From NCBI RefSeq assembly GCF_042242105.1, contig NC_092027.1, positions 11,813,721-11,877,720 on the forward strand: a stretch of DNA of 64,000 bases, in the 5' to 3' direction. This document shows positions 13,227-23,933 of this stretch, piece by piece. Each line of letters starts with the position of its first letter. The stretch's first letter is position 1. The DNA is from Pempheris klunzingeri (lineage: Eukaryota; Chordata; Actinopteri; Acropomatiformes; Pempheridae). A program made the translations under genes and the position numbers. The notes beneath the pieces are model-generated. The model did not search any database. It saw only the letters and a list, made by a program, of their open reading frames with translations, and was not told the origin of the DNA.

Positions 13227-14047
13227 CAGCATTTCAGATCATTTTGACAGATGCCACAAGCCACGTTTGAATGTTTCTGTGTGTGTGTACAGGCAGTGGA
13301 GTGCTACACCCAGGCGCTGTCAGAGGCTGGAGTTCAGAGCCAGAGGGCGGCCTGTTCAGGCCTCAGCTGTCTGCAGGTCAGTGGTCTCTTAGTCATCTAC
13401 AGCTGTGATACTGTGAAGGTTTGGAACTAGTGTAGGTCTGCATTTGTGTTCAGTGAGTGTGTTATGATAGAGCTATGATGGCTAAGGAGTTATGTAGCTG
13501 AAGAGATCTTTCTAAATTAGCCCACTGGATGTGTCTGTCTTTTAAGTGCTTGGACTTCACAGAGCTGTTCTGTCTGTCTGTCTGTCTGTAGGCAGTAGAG
13601 AGTATCAGGGCAGTGGTAGCACTGTGTGATTCAGCGGATGAAGAGCTTCGCCATGTCGCCATTGAAACCCTGCTCACATTCGGTGAGTATCAAATTTGTG
13701 GGGATCAAATGTTGGTGTTTTGCTACAGATCACTAAAAATCACTGTTCAAAATCACAACTACCACAATGGAAGCAACACCATGAAGTATAAAAAATATTA
13801 GATTCATAGAAATGTAGCGGCTACAGTATAATGCCAAGACAAGTTGTGACCTAAAGCTGAAATATTTTGAGTGCAGGGATACCATTGCAGCCCGAGGAAG
13901 TTATTTGTCATCTCGGTGTTTATACGTGAGCCTTGTGTTTTGGCAGGTGAGGAGGGGCGGCTGGCGTATGAGCAGCTGGACACGGTGCCGGGGGAAATTA
14001 TCCGTCTGGGCACACGGCGAGGGAACGCCGTCACCACTGCCTTCTGA
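5461..14047 (+). CDS. ripor2: RHO family-interacting cell polarization regulator 2 (3' part, 17 exons)
   Basis: Coding exons: 5461-5610, 6122-6185, 6354-6397, 7463-7588, 7829-7977, 8285-8414, 8908-9054, 9485-10231, 10910-11091, 11422-11584, 11705-11837, 11980-12141, 12473-12646, 12955-13157, 13293-13376, 13592-13682 and 13947-14047 (TGA). They splice in frame to 949 codons plus stop, lacking roughly 160 N-terminal residues that must lie upstream. Recognisable blocks are [14 protein letters not shown], the PL48-type RHO-binding region with [15 protein letters not shown] and [59 protein letters not shown] and the C-terminal GRLAYEQLD...VTTAF. RIPOR2 (FAM65B) binds and inhibits RHOA and acts in polarity, myoblast fusion and hair-cell stereocilia (family knowledge). 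The large 747-nt exon codes a Ser/Glu-rich linker with an acidic tract. Paralogue choice over RIPOR1/3 rests on the adjacent gmnn. Intron 6398-7462 has a GC donor. Confidence 0.93.
6716..7400 (-). mobile_element. Degenerate non-LTR retrotransposon, reverse-transcriptase C-terminal fragment
   Basis: On the minus strand, broken frames give a series of blocks typical of the C-terminal end of fish non-LTR reverse transcriptases: [11 protein letters not shown], then (in a shifted frame) a [14 protein letters not shown]-like block near 7140-7200, [19 protein letters not shown], and [11 protein letters not shown]...[15 protein letters not shown]. Several stops and frameshifts separate them, so it is dead. 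It lies antisense in ripor2 intron 6398-7462. The adjoining segment from about 6475 may belong to the same insertion. Assignment to a clade (L2 or jockey-like) would need an alignment. Confidence 0.75.
12726..12747. repeat. 22-bp perfect palindrome in a ripor2 intron
   Basis: The two 11-nt arms meet at an AGATCT core with no spacer, and adjacent bases extend the symmetry with a small bulge. It lies in the intron between exons 12473-12646 and 12955-13157. No function is evident. Confidence 0.9.
13190..13221. repeat. (TG)15 tract in a short ripor2 intron
   Basis: TG repeat about 33 nt after the 5' splice site of the 135-nt intron 13158-13292. A shorter TG run forms part of the 3' splice-site region of the same intron. 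Confidence 0.95.
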
Positions 14048-15313
14048 ACCATCGTGCCACTGAAAACATCACAAATGACGTCACCTCAGAAGACAGCACT
14101 GCCCCTGAGCCTAACCCCACACGGCACACGTCACAGGGCTGTTAATGACTGATCGCTTTATCGATCTGCTCTTCGGCACAGACTTATGGATCTCCACACC
14201 GCCGCACTAGATCACTGTTCTTACTAAGACTGCCTCCTGAAAAGAACTAACACCAAACGAACAGTCTCAACCACAAACACTCACAACCTGCACCCCCTCC
14301 TGCACACACACACACATGCACACTTCACTTTCAGACACCCCCCACACTCCCCACCCCCTCCCTCTGCTTTCTGAGCCAGGCAGACGGTCACGTTGAGTTT
14401 AAGTGGAGAGCACAAATTTGAATGGACACAAAGCCGCTGAAAGCTGCTCCAAAGACTGTGGAAACACGAATTCCAGCAATGCATCTTCACATAACCTGTC
14501 AACAAGCTACCCACCACTGCACACAACACGTGCTTCACCTACTCACTCACTAATTATCATCTTGATTGTTAGTCACTTACGTCGCAAATTAATAACTATG
14601 ATCTTTGTATAATCACTGTTCATCACATATTTTAGTTGGTGGTTTTGCATTAGAACTGTTTTCTGGCGCTTTCGGAAAGTTTGCACTGTTGTAAAGCATG
14701 TAAATATGGCATATTTTACACAGCCGGTGTAATATATGTGCTTGTATTTAAAATATATTTTTAAGTTCTGTTTTCTAGTACGTTCCATTTTGAGTTTCAG
14801 GGATTCTTGTATGGTTGGACGATATGTGTTCTGTGGCAAGGAGGACCATTAATATGTTGAAAATGGCTTCTAAGAGAAAGTGGTTGTGGTTTGAAAGCTC
14901 TAGTTTATCACAGCAGTTTACAGTCTTGAACAGATTTTGACCTCAGCTATTTTGTTAGTGGAGGGAAAGGACAGACTGAAGGGTAGAGATGAGACAGGTC
15001 AGCACAGTGCCCAAGATTCACTCACTCAGCAGTTAATACCTGAGTTTTCTCATACTTTGCAGATGAACAAGTGCAATTTTTCTACACATACGTGACTCTT
15101 TTGCACCTAGCTGACATGAGGAGACATTTGATAAAGTCTGCTCTGACCATTTGAGCCTTGATATGGTCGAGCAGGCAGGTTCCATAAATACACTCTTCTG
15201 TAAATGTGTATTTTCTACCAGGTACGGAGCCGGTCGAGGGCAATAACTATGGTTCAGGATCGTGATTTTGCACTTTCTCAACAACTGTATAGAGAGGAGG
15301 ATCCATTGGGCTG

Positions 15314-15319
15314 AATAAA
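15314..15319 (+). terminator. ripor2: Poly(A) signal AATAAA, proximal ripor2 candidate
   Basis: Canonical hexamer on the gene strand about 1.27 kb after the ripor2 stop, followed by a moderately GT-rich stretch. The site used is not determinable from sequence alone. Confidence 0.5.
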
Positions 15320-16647
15320 GGTGTAGCCTCAGTTTTGACTGTCTGCACATTCATACAGTATGCGAGCTAAAGGCAGGATTAGAAAGTGAGCCTTTCTAAT
15401 GAGAAGCTGCAGAATCAAGTGCTCTGTTTGGTACGTCTCGGGTCTCTTATCTTCCTGCATCTTAACGGTAATGTGGGAAAGCTGACCCGAGGTAAGCGCC
15501 TAATTCCAACTGTTCTTATTGTAACTGTACTACTGAGTCTTGTGCTCGTGCACGGCGACAAAACTCACATTTGTTCACACATCTTGTTATTTATTATTCA
15601 CTCCTTGTGATTCTAATATTCTTTGGAGTTATACTGTAATAGTGCAGACAACAGTATGTAAATTAATTGTATATTTATGTTCTATTTTGGATCAGGTCTA
15701 GTATTTGAAATATTGTTTATCGTTTAAAAATGTTATTACCATGCAAATGATCTCACGTTTAACTTTAATTGGAGTTTATTTTGAATTAATTATATTAGAT
15801 AAATTATTTTGGAGAAGATTAAGATTTGCTCATAGTCTAATAGTATTATATATTTCTTTTCCCTAAAAGGTCCCAAAAGTAGTGGGGCATTATATATTAG
15901 AAATGTTACTTTATTACTTAGATTTACTGTAACCAAAGGAAGTTATCAATTTTAAAATGGTGTTTTAGTAAGAGCTCATACTTCATAAAGGAGAATGTAT
16001 TTTCAACACAGCATTTGCATTTTGGCCAGAATACTGAGACTTATCTTTAGAAGCACAACTTAAAAATAGGACAAACCCATAATATATGAATCTTGTTGCA
16101 TTTGGTTCTAACTGCACAGTCCAAAAGCCATATTGATTAAAAAGTGGTAATATTTTTATGAAACGTATTTTTTCTTTTGTATTATAATCTGTAAATGTGT
16201 GAAGTTGTTACTAAAAGCTGAAGATGGTGGTTTTTTTTTTCTATACAAGTGTTTGCAACACATGGTCCATATTTTAAGTGAGTTGCTTTTTTCTTCCATG
16301 ATGTGAAAAGCATCACAGTATTTTGGTAAAATATCTAATTCATCCACTCATTCAGTGTTTGTTAATTTTTTTTTTTTTGAGTGAGCTTTCTTTTTACAAA
16401 GTTGCAGTTTACCAGTGTTAAGTTGATCTGTTGGCTGTTCAGTTCCTAATCACCACAAACTACAAGTTGTCAAAATGTGCACATCTTTAATTATCTAGAG
16501 AATGGTTTTAAGAATAACTTGGTACACTTTGCTGAAATTGATCTTTATCCATATCTGTGGTCAATAGCTTCTGTACTGATCCATTTAGTTGCATACTGCT
16601 TTTCTCCATGGTGATTAGCAGTATTTCCTTTGCTTATCAAAAGTTGC

Positions 16648-16653
16648 AATAAA
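16648..16653 (+). terminator. ripor2: Poly(A) signal AATAAA, distal ripor2 candidate
   Basis: Canonical hexamer about 2.6 kb after the stop, followed by a T-rich then GT-rich stretch (TTTATTTTTGC, then TTGTGAGGGG), the usual form of a strong cleavage site. Confidence 0.55.
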
Positions 16654-17625
16654 GTTTATTTTTGCATAATTAAAACTAATTGTGAGGGGTATGGGTGCTT
16701 TCAAATCCAAAGTCTTAAATGTCTGCCAGGTACAATGGTTATTTTTGTTAGCATTGTTTTTGTGGAAAGGATTTAAACTTCAAATATTCAGGGGAATGAC
16801 ATTGACATCACAGAGGTGGCATACAAGTACAGTAAATGCCACATTGTGTCATATTGGATTTTACAGATATTCAAGGACAACTTTCGCAATAAGATTTCAT
16901 TTTAGCTTTTCATTGTCCAGATAATCATTTTTAATATTACATCTGCGATAAAGCAAATCCCATTGATCAGTATCGTGAAACTGACAGATGTTTGACTATT
17001 TTCCAATGATAGACTCACAATTTTAGTGTCCCGTATCTGGCTGTTTGAAGGATGTCTGCCAGAGAAAAGAAAACAGAACCATATTTTATATTATAACACT
17101 GTTAAAGATCCAACGTGAACTTATCAACTCAAAGGCCATGTTGGGTTACATACGGTTTGCTGCACTTAGGGAAATTGGATACATACAGGTTACGAGATAC
17201 AGTATCACATGACCAAGTGTACAAGTTACAACCTGACATCCAGAGATACAACTATTCAAACTTCAACTACTAGAGACAAATTCAGTACAATACGTATAAT
17301 ACTTCAATACAGTAACATCTTTGTTCGTTATGGAGAGAAACAAATTCCCAGAATAAGGTTCTCTTCTTTTTTCACTGATCTGTACCTTCCAACTCTGTTT
17401 AACCGTCTCCCTAAACCTTTGACAAATACAACTACCAGACAGAATTTTATCAAGAGGAGATGCACCAAAAAAAAATTATTTTGTGGCAGGCGATCAGAGG
17501 GCTGAGAGATCTATTCAATATTTTTGAAAGGCCTTTCATGTTTTTAGGTTGTAGAAACTCATCTTTAGAATTAAATGTTATTTTGTATGAAGTATCCACT
17601 GAGTAGACTACTGAAGGCCCAATGA

Positions 17626-17626
<1 letters not shown>

Positions 17627-17657
<31 letters not shown>
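17627..17657. repeat. Poly(A) homopolymer run
   Basis: About 31 consecutive A. It could be a retroposon tail, but no 5' body or target-site duplication was recognised. Its length is also prone to sequencing error. Confidence 0.9.
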
Positions 17658-17659
<2 letters not shown>

Positions 17660-18477
17660 AGGGTCCTGATTTAGAGCTCAATTGCAAGCACCGTTGTGGT
17701 TCAATAATGACTGATCTAAAAAGGTAATAGTATTCTGTCAAAATAAAAAAAAAAATGGAATGTAATCCTTAATTATTTTGGGGTCTAAACTATTTCAGAT
17801 GTAGGTGTCTGAATCCTCTCTCAATGTTAACATGGCCCTTATTGAAGGGGGGAAAAACAACAACTTTTGAACCATTTTCAATAAACCCCACCATTGGTTG
17901 ACAAGTGATCATATTGAGTTACCATTTAGTTAGATATTATGAATAGGGGACATGCCAGACATTTTGTATTGCCAAGTTCACATGACATGAGCTTCTGTGG
18001 AGACTATGTGAAAGGCCCGAGTCAAAATTAAGTATTAAAGTTTGGCCTTTGACTTCGTATAGACCAAATATATTTATTGGCAAGAGGGTACATGTCATAT
18101 CTTCTGACACAAGATTTCACTTCATTCAGATTAATGTAACCCCCACAAAAATGAACAAAAGCTGAAGAGTTAATTGAAGTGAGGACATGTTCCTTATTGA
18201 GCCTTGTTTAAAGATGTCAATTTATTCTGTGGTGTACAGCTGAATTTGGATAGACGGAGAGCCTGAAGACAGATTGCTCTGTGAAAACATTTTATAGTGC
18301 TACAGTACCTTCTGCTCAGTGTTAAGGTATAAAAAGTGACAGATCTTGTGTCTTTGCATAAGTATAAAGTAAATATGAGGCTGCATTTTACCTATAGCAT
18401 GTACATGTCTCAGCTACTTGGATAAGTAAAAAAACCAAATCAAGAAAGTCCAGCTTAGGAGGTGCAGGTGCAAGGGA

Positions 18478-18513
18478 CACCTATACACCCCTTTCCCCCC
18501 GGGTGTATAGGTG
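18478..18513. repeat. Perfect 13-bp hairpin with C-rich 10-nt loop
   Basis: CACCTATACACCC at 18478-18490 is followed by a 10-nt loop (CTTTCCCCCC) and its exact reverse complement at 18501-18513. It sits between the convergent 3' ends of ripor2 and gmnn, about 280 nt beyond the gmnn poly(A) signal. Confidence 0.95.
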
Positions 18514-18795
18514 GGATGTTTTGCATTAAATGTTTAATCTTTCTGTAGCCATGCCAGCCATTTAGTGCCAACAGGTAGGGTACAGGGATGTTTCATTGAC
18601 CGCTACAGCCAAAAACGCTACAAGGGGCACATAAAACCCACTACATGTAGCATCTGCACCCTGGAGTTAAGCTTTATGGAAAAACTGTTCACCATAGAGC
18701 AGTTGGAGTTCCATAAAGTTACTGAGCTATGATTCACAAGGCCTACAAACCATTTAAGAGAAACTGAAACAGGTTTTTCCTTTTTTTAAAAAAAG

Positions 18796-18801
18796 TTTAT
18801 T
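18796..18801 (-). terminator. gmnn: Poly(A) signal for gmnn
   Basis: AATAAA on the minus strand about 470 nt after the gmnn stop codon. It gives a 3' UTR of normal size. Confidence 0.65.
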
Positions 18802-19266
18802 TTACATACACTTTATGTACACAGTTGTGCCATAACATGGCAGTTTCAGTGCAAACCAACATCTGACAATGATCGTAGCACAATCGGGATCAAAGTCACC
18901 TTCATGGCTCTTTCACCACACACATTTTGACTGTCAAATGGTTGCCATTCCTATTGATTGGCTGCTGACAATTGAGGTGTTTGATTTTATGCCCATGCTG
19001 TTCTTGTGACAGTCAAAATGTCTGAAAAAGGCCTCCACTGGTTTAGGTTTGAAGGCCTTTACTTGAACAAAAACTACCAAGTTTTGCAAAAAGCTAAAAA
19101 ATTAAGAATAAACTAGTCGCCATCTGTTTAAGGCTTAGAAACATCAAAAATGTAGGCTGAAGTACATAAATAATTAGTCAATTTTATGAAATAGCCACTT
19201 TTCTGCCAATGGATGTTTTAGTTTAATCTGCTGACCTCAAGAGTCCCATGACAAGAGCTGCATCAG

Positions 19267-20048
19267 TCACTGCTGCTCTCCAGAGGGTCCGGCTTGTTCA
19301 TGGTCTGACGTCTCCTCGTCACTGTGACTATAATCCGAATCTTCTTCGTCAGTCTGATCTTCCAATTCGTCATCATCTTCATGCTCATCCTCTTTGTCAA
19401 GGGCGATGTCCCGCAATTCCTCCAGATTATCAGGGCTCTTCCCAGTCAGCCTCTAAATTTTTTTTAAAAAAGAGGCAGCATAAAGTTTACATGAACATAC
19501 CAACAAGTGCAGTGTCTTCTAGTTTTGTTTTTCAAATGAATCCAGTCACTGTTCTGGTGGTTTCACTGGAGTAAATTTTTTTTAATTTAATTTTTTTTAC
19601 ATGACCCAATTTGAATTAGTGTAAATTTGCATGCCAGACATGCTTAAAGTCAGAGTGCACAAAATGGAATAATAAGTCTGTCATGTCTGAAAGTGTGCCT
19701 ACCTCAATCATATCAGCCATATACTGTACATGTTGTGCCAGCTCCTGCAGCTCCTCATTTTCACACTTGAGCGTTGTTATCTGTTCATCTTTGGCCTCGA
19801 TGTCCTTGTGTAACTGGTTTAAAAAAAATAAATAAATAAATTTAAGCATTGTAGAAACTAAGCTTAAGGTAAAAAAGCAGTCATGGCACAACAGGCAAAC
19901 AGAACCACACATTTAAACCGCTTCAGAATAATGAATTTAATACAGCACTGCAGTCCAACTAAGTCAGGAAAATATTTGAAAGTGGATCTCAGGTCCAAAT
20001 TTTAGATCTCCAAATAGCCAGTTCACAGATTTTAAATATTTGTGCTTC

Positions 20049-20089
<41 letters not shown>

Positions 20090-21830
20090 TATTTCAGAGT
20101 ATTTAAGTGTAGACTTTCATCTAAATTCAGTGCCAGTCAGAGCAGAGCCAACTAAAGGTCAACTCTGTGGAAGCGTGGGAACAGCTCAATTGACGGCTAA
20201 ACATTAGCCGTCAATTGGATATTAACTCACCTTCTCATTCTCCTGTAGAACATCGTACAAGGCTTTCCGGCGCTCCTCAGCTACCTCTTTCCAGTAGGTG
20301 GAAGGGGGTGTTTCTACAACAGAAACATTTGAGCTCAAGATAAATTCACTTTTTGGGGTATATTTGGTAGCATATAACACATGGATTATGAATCCCTCCA
20401 TACCTTTGACCATAAGTTCATAGGCTTCATTGGACACTCCATCTGTCAAACACTGAGTTACTTCTGTCTGAGTGGACTTTACTTCTACCTTCACCCTCTT
20501 TGGGCCTCTAGTTTGTTCTGCGCTCCACTGTTTCCGCTTTGGAATGACTCTACCCATCTGAGGGGGGAGGAATAAAAAAGAGAAGCCATTTTCTTATTAG
20601 AACAATTCTATACGAACCGTTGATCCAACCACAGGCAAAATAGATACAAAAAGAAAAGAAAAAAGCATACCTGAGCAGACCTTCCCAATTCTTTGTTGAC
20701 TGCTGAGGGTTGGAGGACCTGCAAGGTGTGCCTGGGGGATCCCATTGCCTTATTAGATGGTGTGAAAAAGCTCTGGATGACAAAGAAATAAAAATGGTTC
20801 CTTATAGCTGAGAAGATCAAATAGATGAGAACATAAAAGGAAACCCCTTCCCAGATAAATCATGAGAAACTCAAGATTGAGTCACATGGGAAAGCCAACA
20901 TGACCCATGCTCTCATTTCAACGCCTCTATTCATCAGGGCTTAGCGTTATTTTGCAAGCTTTACTTTAGTTACACTGTCACCATGGGAGAGGGCATAAGT
21001 GAAGTGGTTTAACACTGTGCTACAGGTGTAGCAATGGGGCAGAGCCCAAATGCTTTCAGCAGCCGTGGGAAACTTTCCCTGCAAGGCTCATTACAGAGCA
21101 GCCAACAAGGTCAGTTAGTTAATGTTTGGCCACAGCTTCACAACGCTGCTAGTGCGTTTCATGCCCATGAAAAACACGATCTTGTTGTCACCTGAAACTA
21201 CTTACAGGAGCCAAGTAGCCCCGTCATGCTTACTGTGCAACTTAAGATTGCAGTGCTAAGGACATTGCTTTGTCCAAATAAACCCAGTAGATTCAACTTT
21301 CCTGCTAAGGAACATTAACAACATCTTGCCAGTCAAGACAGATTAGCATCCTTGCATTGCTGTAGCCTGTTTTAAGGCTTTTCACTGAAGATATTGAGTA
21401 GTCATAGAAGCACATGTGTTACCTATAACCAGCCATGGCTAAGTTTCAGTACATTTACATATGTCCTCAGCTGCCATTTTAAAAGGCCAACCACTGGCCA
21501 GTCTTAGGTTATGGGCACCATTTACTGAGCCAGAAAGAGGAACAAAGTTGAGTGTCTCCTCGTTTGATATATTTAGCCTTTAGCAGCTCATCTTTCCCAT
21601 CTCACCTACATTACTGAGCTCTACCAGCCACTAATCACGCCCTGTGTGATGACTTCAGCTACACAAACAATGGCAAGATATCGTGATAACCCGTTGCCCT
21701 TTGAAAATAAACCCCCAGGTTTGATATACAATATATTGGATAACAATTGCAGACGCAGGATAAAATTACTCACCTTTATATTCTCATTAGACCGCTGGTG
21801 GCTATGTTTCAACTTTCCACTGAAACTCAT
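19267..21830 (-). CDS. gmnn: Geminin, DNA replication inhibitor
   Basis: Coding exons (minus strand): 21830-21774, 20772-20671, 20557-20404, 20313-20231, 19813-19703 and 19452-19267. They splice in frame to 230 residues (human has 209). Geminin binds CDT1 to block origin relicensing and interacts with homeobox and SWI/SNF factors (family knowledge). Visible features: a destruction box R33-H-T-L36 followed by QVLQP, giving APC/C-dependent turnover; basic clusters PKRKQW and [10 protein letters not shown] as likely nuclear signals; the CDT1-binding segment and coiled coil from about 111 to 170 ([18 protein letters not shown], then [11 protein letters not shown] and [12 protein letters not shown]); and a strongly acidic tail at about 176-225. 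An upstream acceptor (CCACCAG) gives exon 2 a 5' end near 21846, and a noncoding first exon probably ends near 22156. All splice sites are GT-AG. Confidence 0.96.
20052..20087. repeat. Poly(A)/poly(T) run in a gmnn intron
   Basis: About 36 consecutive A on the plus strand, read as poly(T) in the gmnn transcript, in intron 19814-20230. No associated element was recognised. Confidence 0.9.
20187..20217. repeat. gmnn: Perfect 14-bp hairpin with 3-nt loop beside gmnn 5' splice site
   Basis: CAATTGACGGCTAA at 20187-20200, loop ACA, then its exact reverse complement at 20204-20217. In the gmnn transcript it occupies intron positions about +14 to +44 after the donor of the exon ending at 20231. The arms are identical and the loop is near the minimum a hairpin can have. 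Confidence 0.95.
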
Positions 21831-21846
21831 TTTCTTTTCAAGTGAC

Positions 21847-22900
21847 CTGGTGGGAAATAATTAGCATAAGAGTCACCAAACTAGTCAACACAGATCAATA
21901 CACATTTGAAAAAGAAAAAACCAAAACGTAGTGAGCGACATCCTTGTACAGACGGACTTTAAACGCGACAACACCGACTCTTGAAAATATGTTTCTTAAA
22001 TGCAAATTCTTTAGCTTGTTAGAAGTTTATAGTTAAATGTGGTGCCTCTCCTGTAGGAGGGCACAGCTGTAGAAAAGGCCGACCCTTAAAACACGCTAAT
22101 TTAAGACACCGCGGCTAAAGCTAACACAAAGGCAGCCGGAGTCAGTAACACTTACTGAGCAGCAGATGTGGAGGGAGTTAAACTAAGGCGATACTTAAGC
22201 GGATACACGTTAAATCGACTTACTTCGACTAGCTTCAGCTCGCAGATGAGTCTTCCTATTTCTCTTGTCGGCGGTTCTCGCGCCAGCGGCTTAAATACGC
22301 CCATTCAGTCACGTGGTAAAGCAGGACGCTCACGAGGAAGGATTTTTTTCGTGCGTTGTTGTTTTTCCCCTCGTGCGGTCACATGTCAACATACGTCACA
22401 TCTTTGTAGTTGTCTGACCGTGCGGCCATTTTGGGGAGGCTGTGGACCGACGAGCCTGAGCCTGTGTGAGTGTGTGTGTGTGAGTGCCATTATCAGCTGC
22501 CCCGGAAAAAAGCACACAAAGAAACCAAACGGAAAAACGTTGGACGACACGCCGTTAAATATGGGCCCGCCGGGAGACAGAACGCGCCACATGTCGACTG
22601 AAAGAACGGAGGATTTCAGCTGGATTGTCGATTTATCTTGACATGGCATGCAGCAGGGCGAGTCGGAGGTTGTGACGACTGAAGAAAAGAAGAGAAAGAA
22701 AACAAGCGCAGCAAACACCTCGAAACTTCAGACGTGGAAAGGGGAGATTTTGTTTAGCTAACGTTTGTGTACGCCATTCAGCGTTAGTCGTTGGTTGGCT
22801 GTTGATTCCCCGGCTAATATTTTTTTTGTCGGCGTAGTTGTTGACAAGACATGACTGAAATCATACCGAGCTAAAATGCTGAGCACAAGCAAAACCAGCT
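21847..22900. promoter_or_regulatory. Divergent CpG-rich promoter between gmnn and c6orf62
   Basis: The transcripts diverge here. CpG density is clearly higher from about 22080 to 22620 than in the flanks. Visible motifs are an E2F-like TCGCGCCA (22278-22285), a palindromic E-box CACGTG (22310-22315), an ACGTCA half-site and a YY1-like GGCCATTTTG near 22423. An E2F-like site fits a cell-cycle gene such as geminin. No TATA box is obvious. A probable gmnn noncoding first exon ends at a donor (CA|GTAAGTG on the minus strand) near 22156. Motif function is inference. Confidence 0.7.
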
Positions 22901-23933
22901 AGTCAGTCAACCCTGCAGGTCTCTTGGCTCTCACAGCACTGGCAGTCACATTGAGCCAGACGAGAAAATGTAAACGCGTGGAAAGATGACTGTACGCTAG
23001 CTAGCCATCCACACATAGGCCTCAATTAAGCCAATCAGTCAGAAGATAAGATGTAGCTATATCGTTGGTTCACTACTAGTTAGTGTTGGAAGTGAATGCC
23101 TAGATTAGCTTGCTAGCTCACCTTAGCTAGTGTGCTAAAAATACGCCCACATCATGACTACCAGCAGTGGCAGCACCGCAGGCCGTGGGCCAAATGAGTG
23201 GCAGTAACAGTCAAGGAAATGTCAAGGTACTTTCGCAGTAGTCTTCGATGTTACACGGTGCCAACATCTCCTGGCATCTGTATTTACCTGCCATGTTCGT
23301 CTGTATCCCCAATCCGTCTGTAACACGCACATAACGCAGTCTCTACAGAGAAACAAACACAAAACGACAGCCATGGATGAGGGACTTTGAAATGACCCAA
23401 ACAATAGAATATTTGTCTGCTTGCTAGTCTCTGTACTCCTCAATTTAACTAGCAAAAGTATATTGCCGGTATGGGTTTTTACAGTAGCATCCGTTTCTGT
23501 TGATTTCAGTAACATTCACAGGAAAAAAGTTAGTCAAATTTGAGTTGCTCTTTCATTCAAATATCTGTTGTAATCCCTTGTCGATGGCGGGTTGAAAAAA
23601 ACAAACAAAGCTAATTTGGCTTAAAAGTCACGTCTTAAAACATGTATTTCTGAACAAGTAATAAGGAGATGTAGTCTTAGCTTGTTGATCATTCCCCTCC
23701 TCAGCGCTGCCCTTTTACAAAAATTAAAATGACTTAGTTTTGTTTCTGATTTGTTGACCTTTTCAGTTGGTAGTTAGTGGGTAATTCACAGATCTAGCTT
23801 AGAGTTGTTTGATGCGTTGTTCCTGCAAAGGGTAGCTAGCTCCATCCTTTATCCAACGTATAAATACAAAAGTAGAGAGAGTAGCCAAAATACTCTGCGC
23901 AAGAGAGGAAGACACTACCATCAAAATCTAACC
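22901..23933 (+). other. c6orf62: c6orf62 5' leader and first intron (tentative)
   Basis: No coding sequence is seen. A donor-like AAG|GTACTT near 23226 and an acceptor-like CCTTTTCAG near 23766 could join a noncoding first exon to the exon carrying the start codon at 23934. A 157-codon ORF at 22168-22641 in the CpG-rich promoter resembles nothing known and is not annotated. Confidence 0.45.

Larger units (their letters stand above)
14048..16670 (+). other. ripor2: ripor2 3' untranslated region (probable)
   Basis: Non-coding, AT-rich sequence follows the ripor2 stop codon at 14045-14047. Two canonical AATAAA signals lie downstream, at 15314 and 16648, so 3' UTRs of about 1.3 or 2.6 kb are both possible. 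No convincing coding sequence is present on either strand. Confidence 0.6.
16671..18780. other. Intergenic spacer between convergent ripor2 and gmnn
   Basis: AT-rich sequence with no supportable gene. It contains a 31-nt poly(A) run at 17627-17657 and a perfect hairpin at 18478-18513. A 98-codon ORF at 17209-17505 has no recognisable motif and is treated as chance. Confidence 0.6.

Noticed and set aside
17209-17505. 98-codon ORF between ripor2 and gmnn
   Set aside because: I briefly considered a retrotransposon tail, but no conserved block could be confirmed.
22168-22641. 157-codon plus-strand ORF in the gmnn/c6orf62 promoter
   Set aside because: CpG-rich sequence lacks stops by composition; no motif or domain is recognisable and it lies over the shared promoter.
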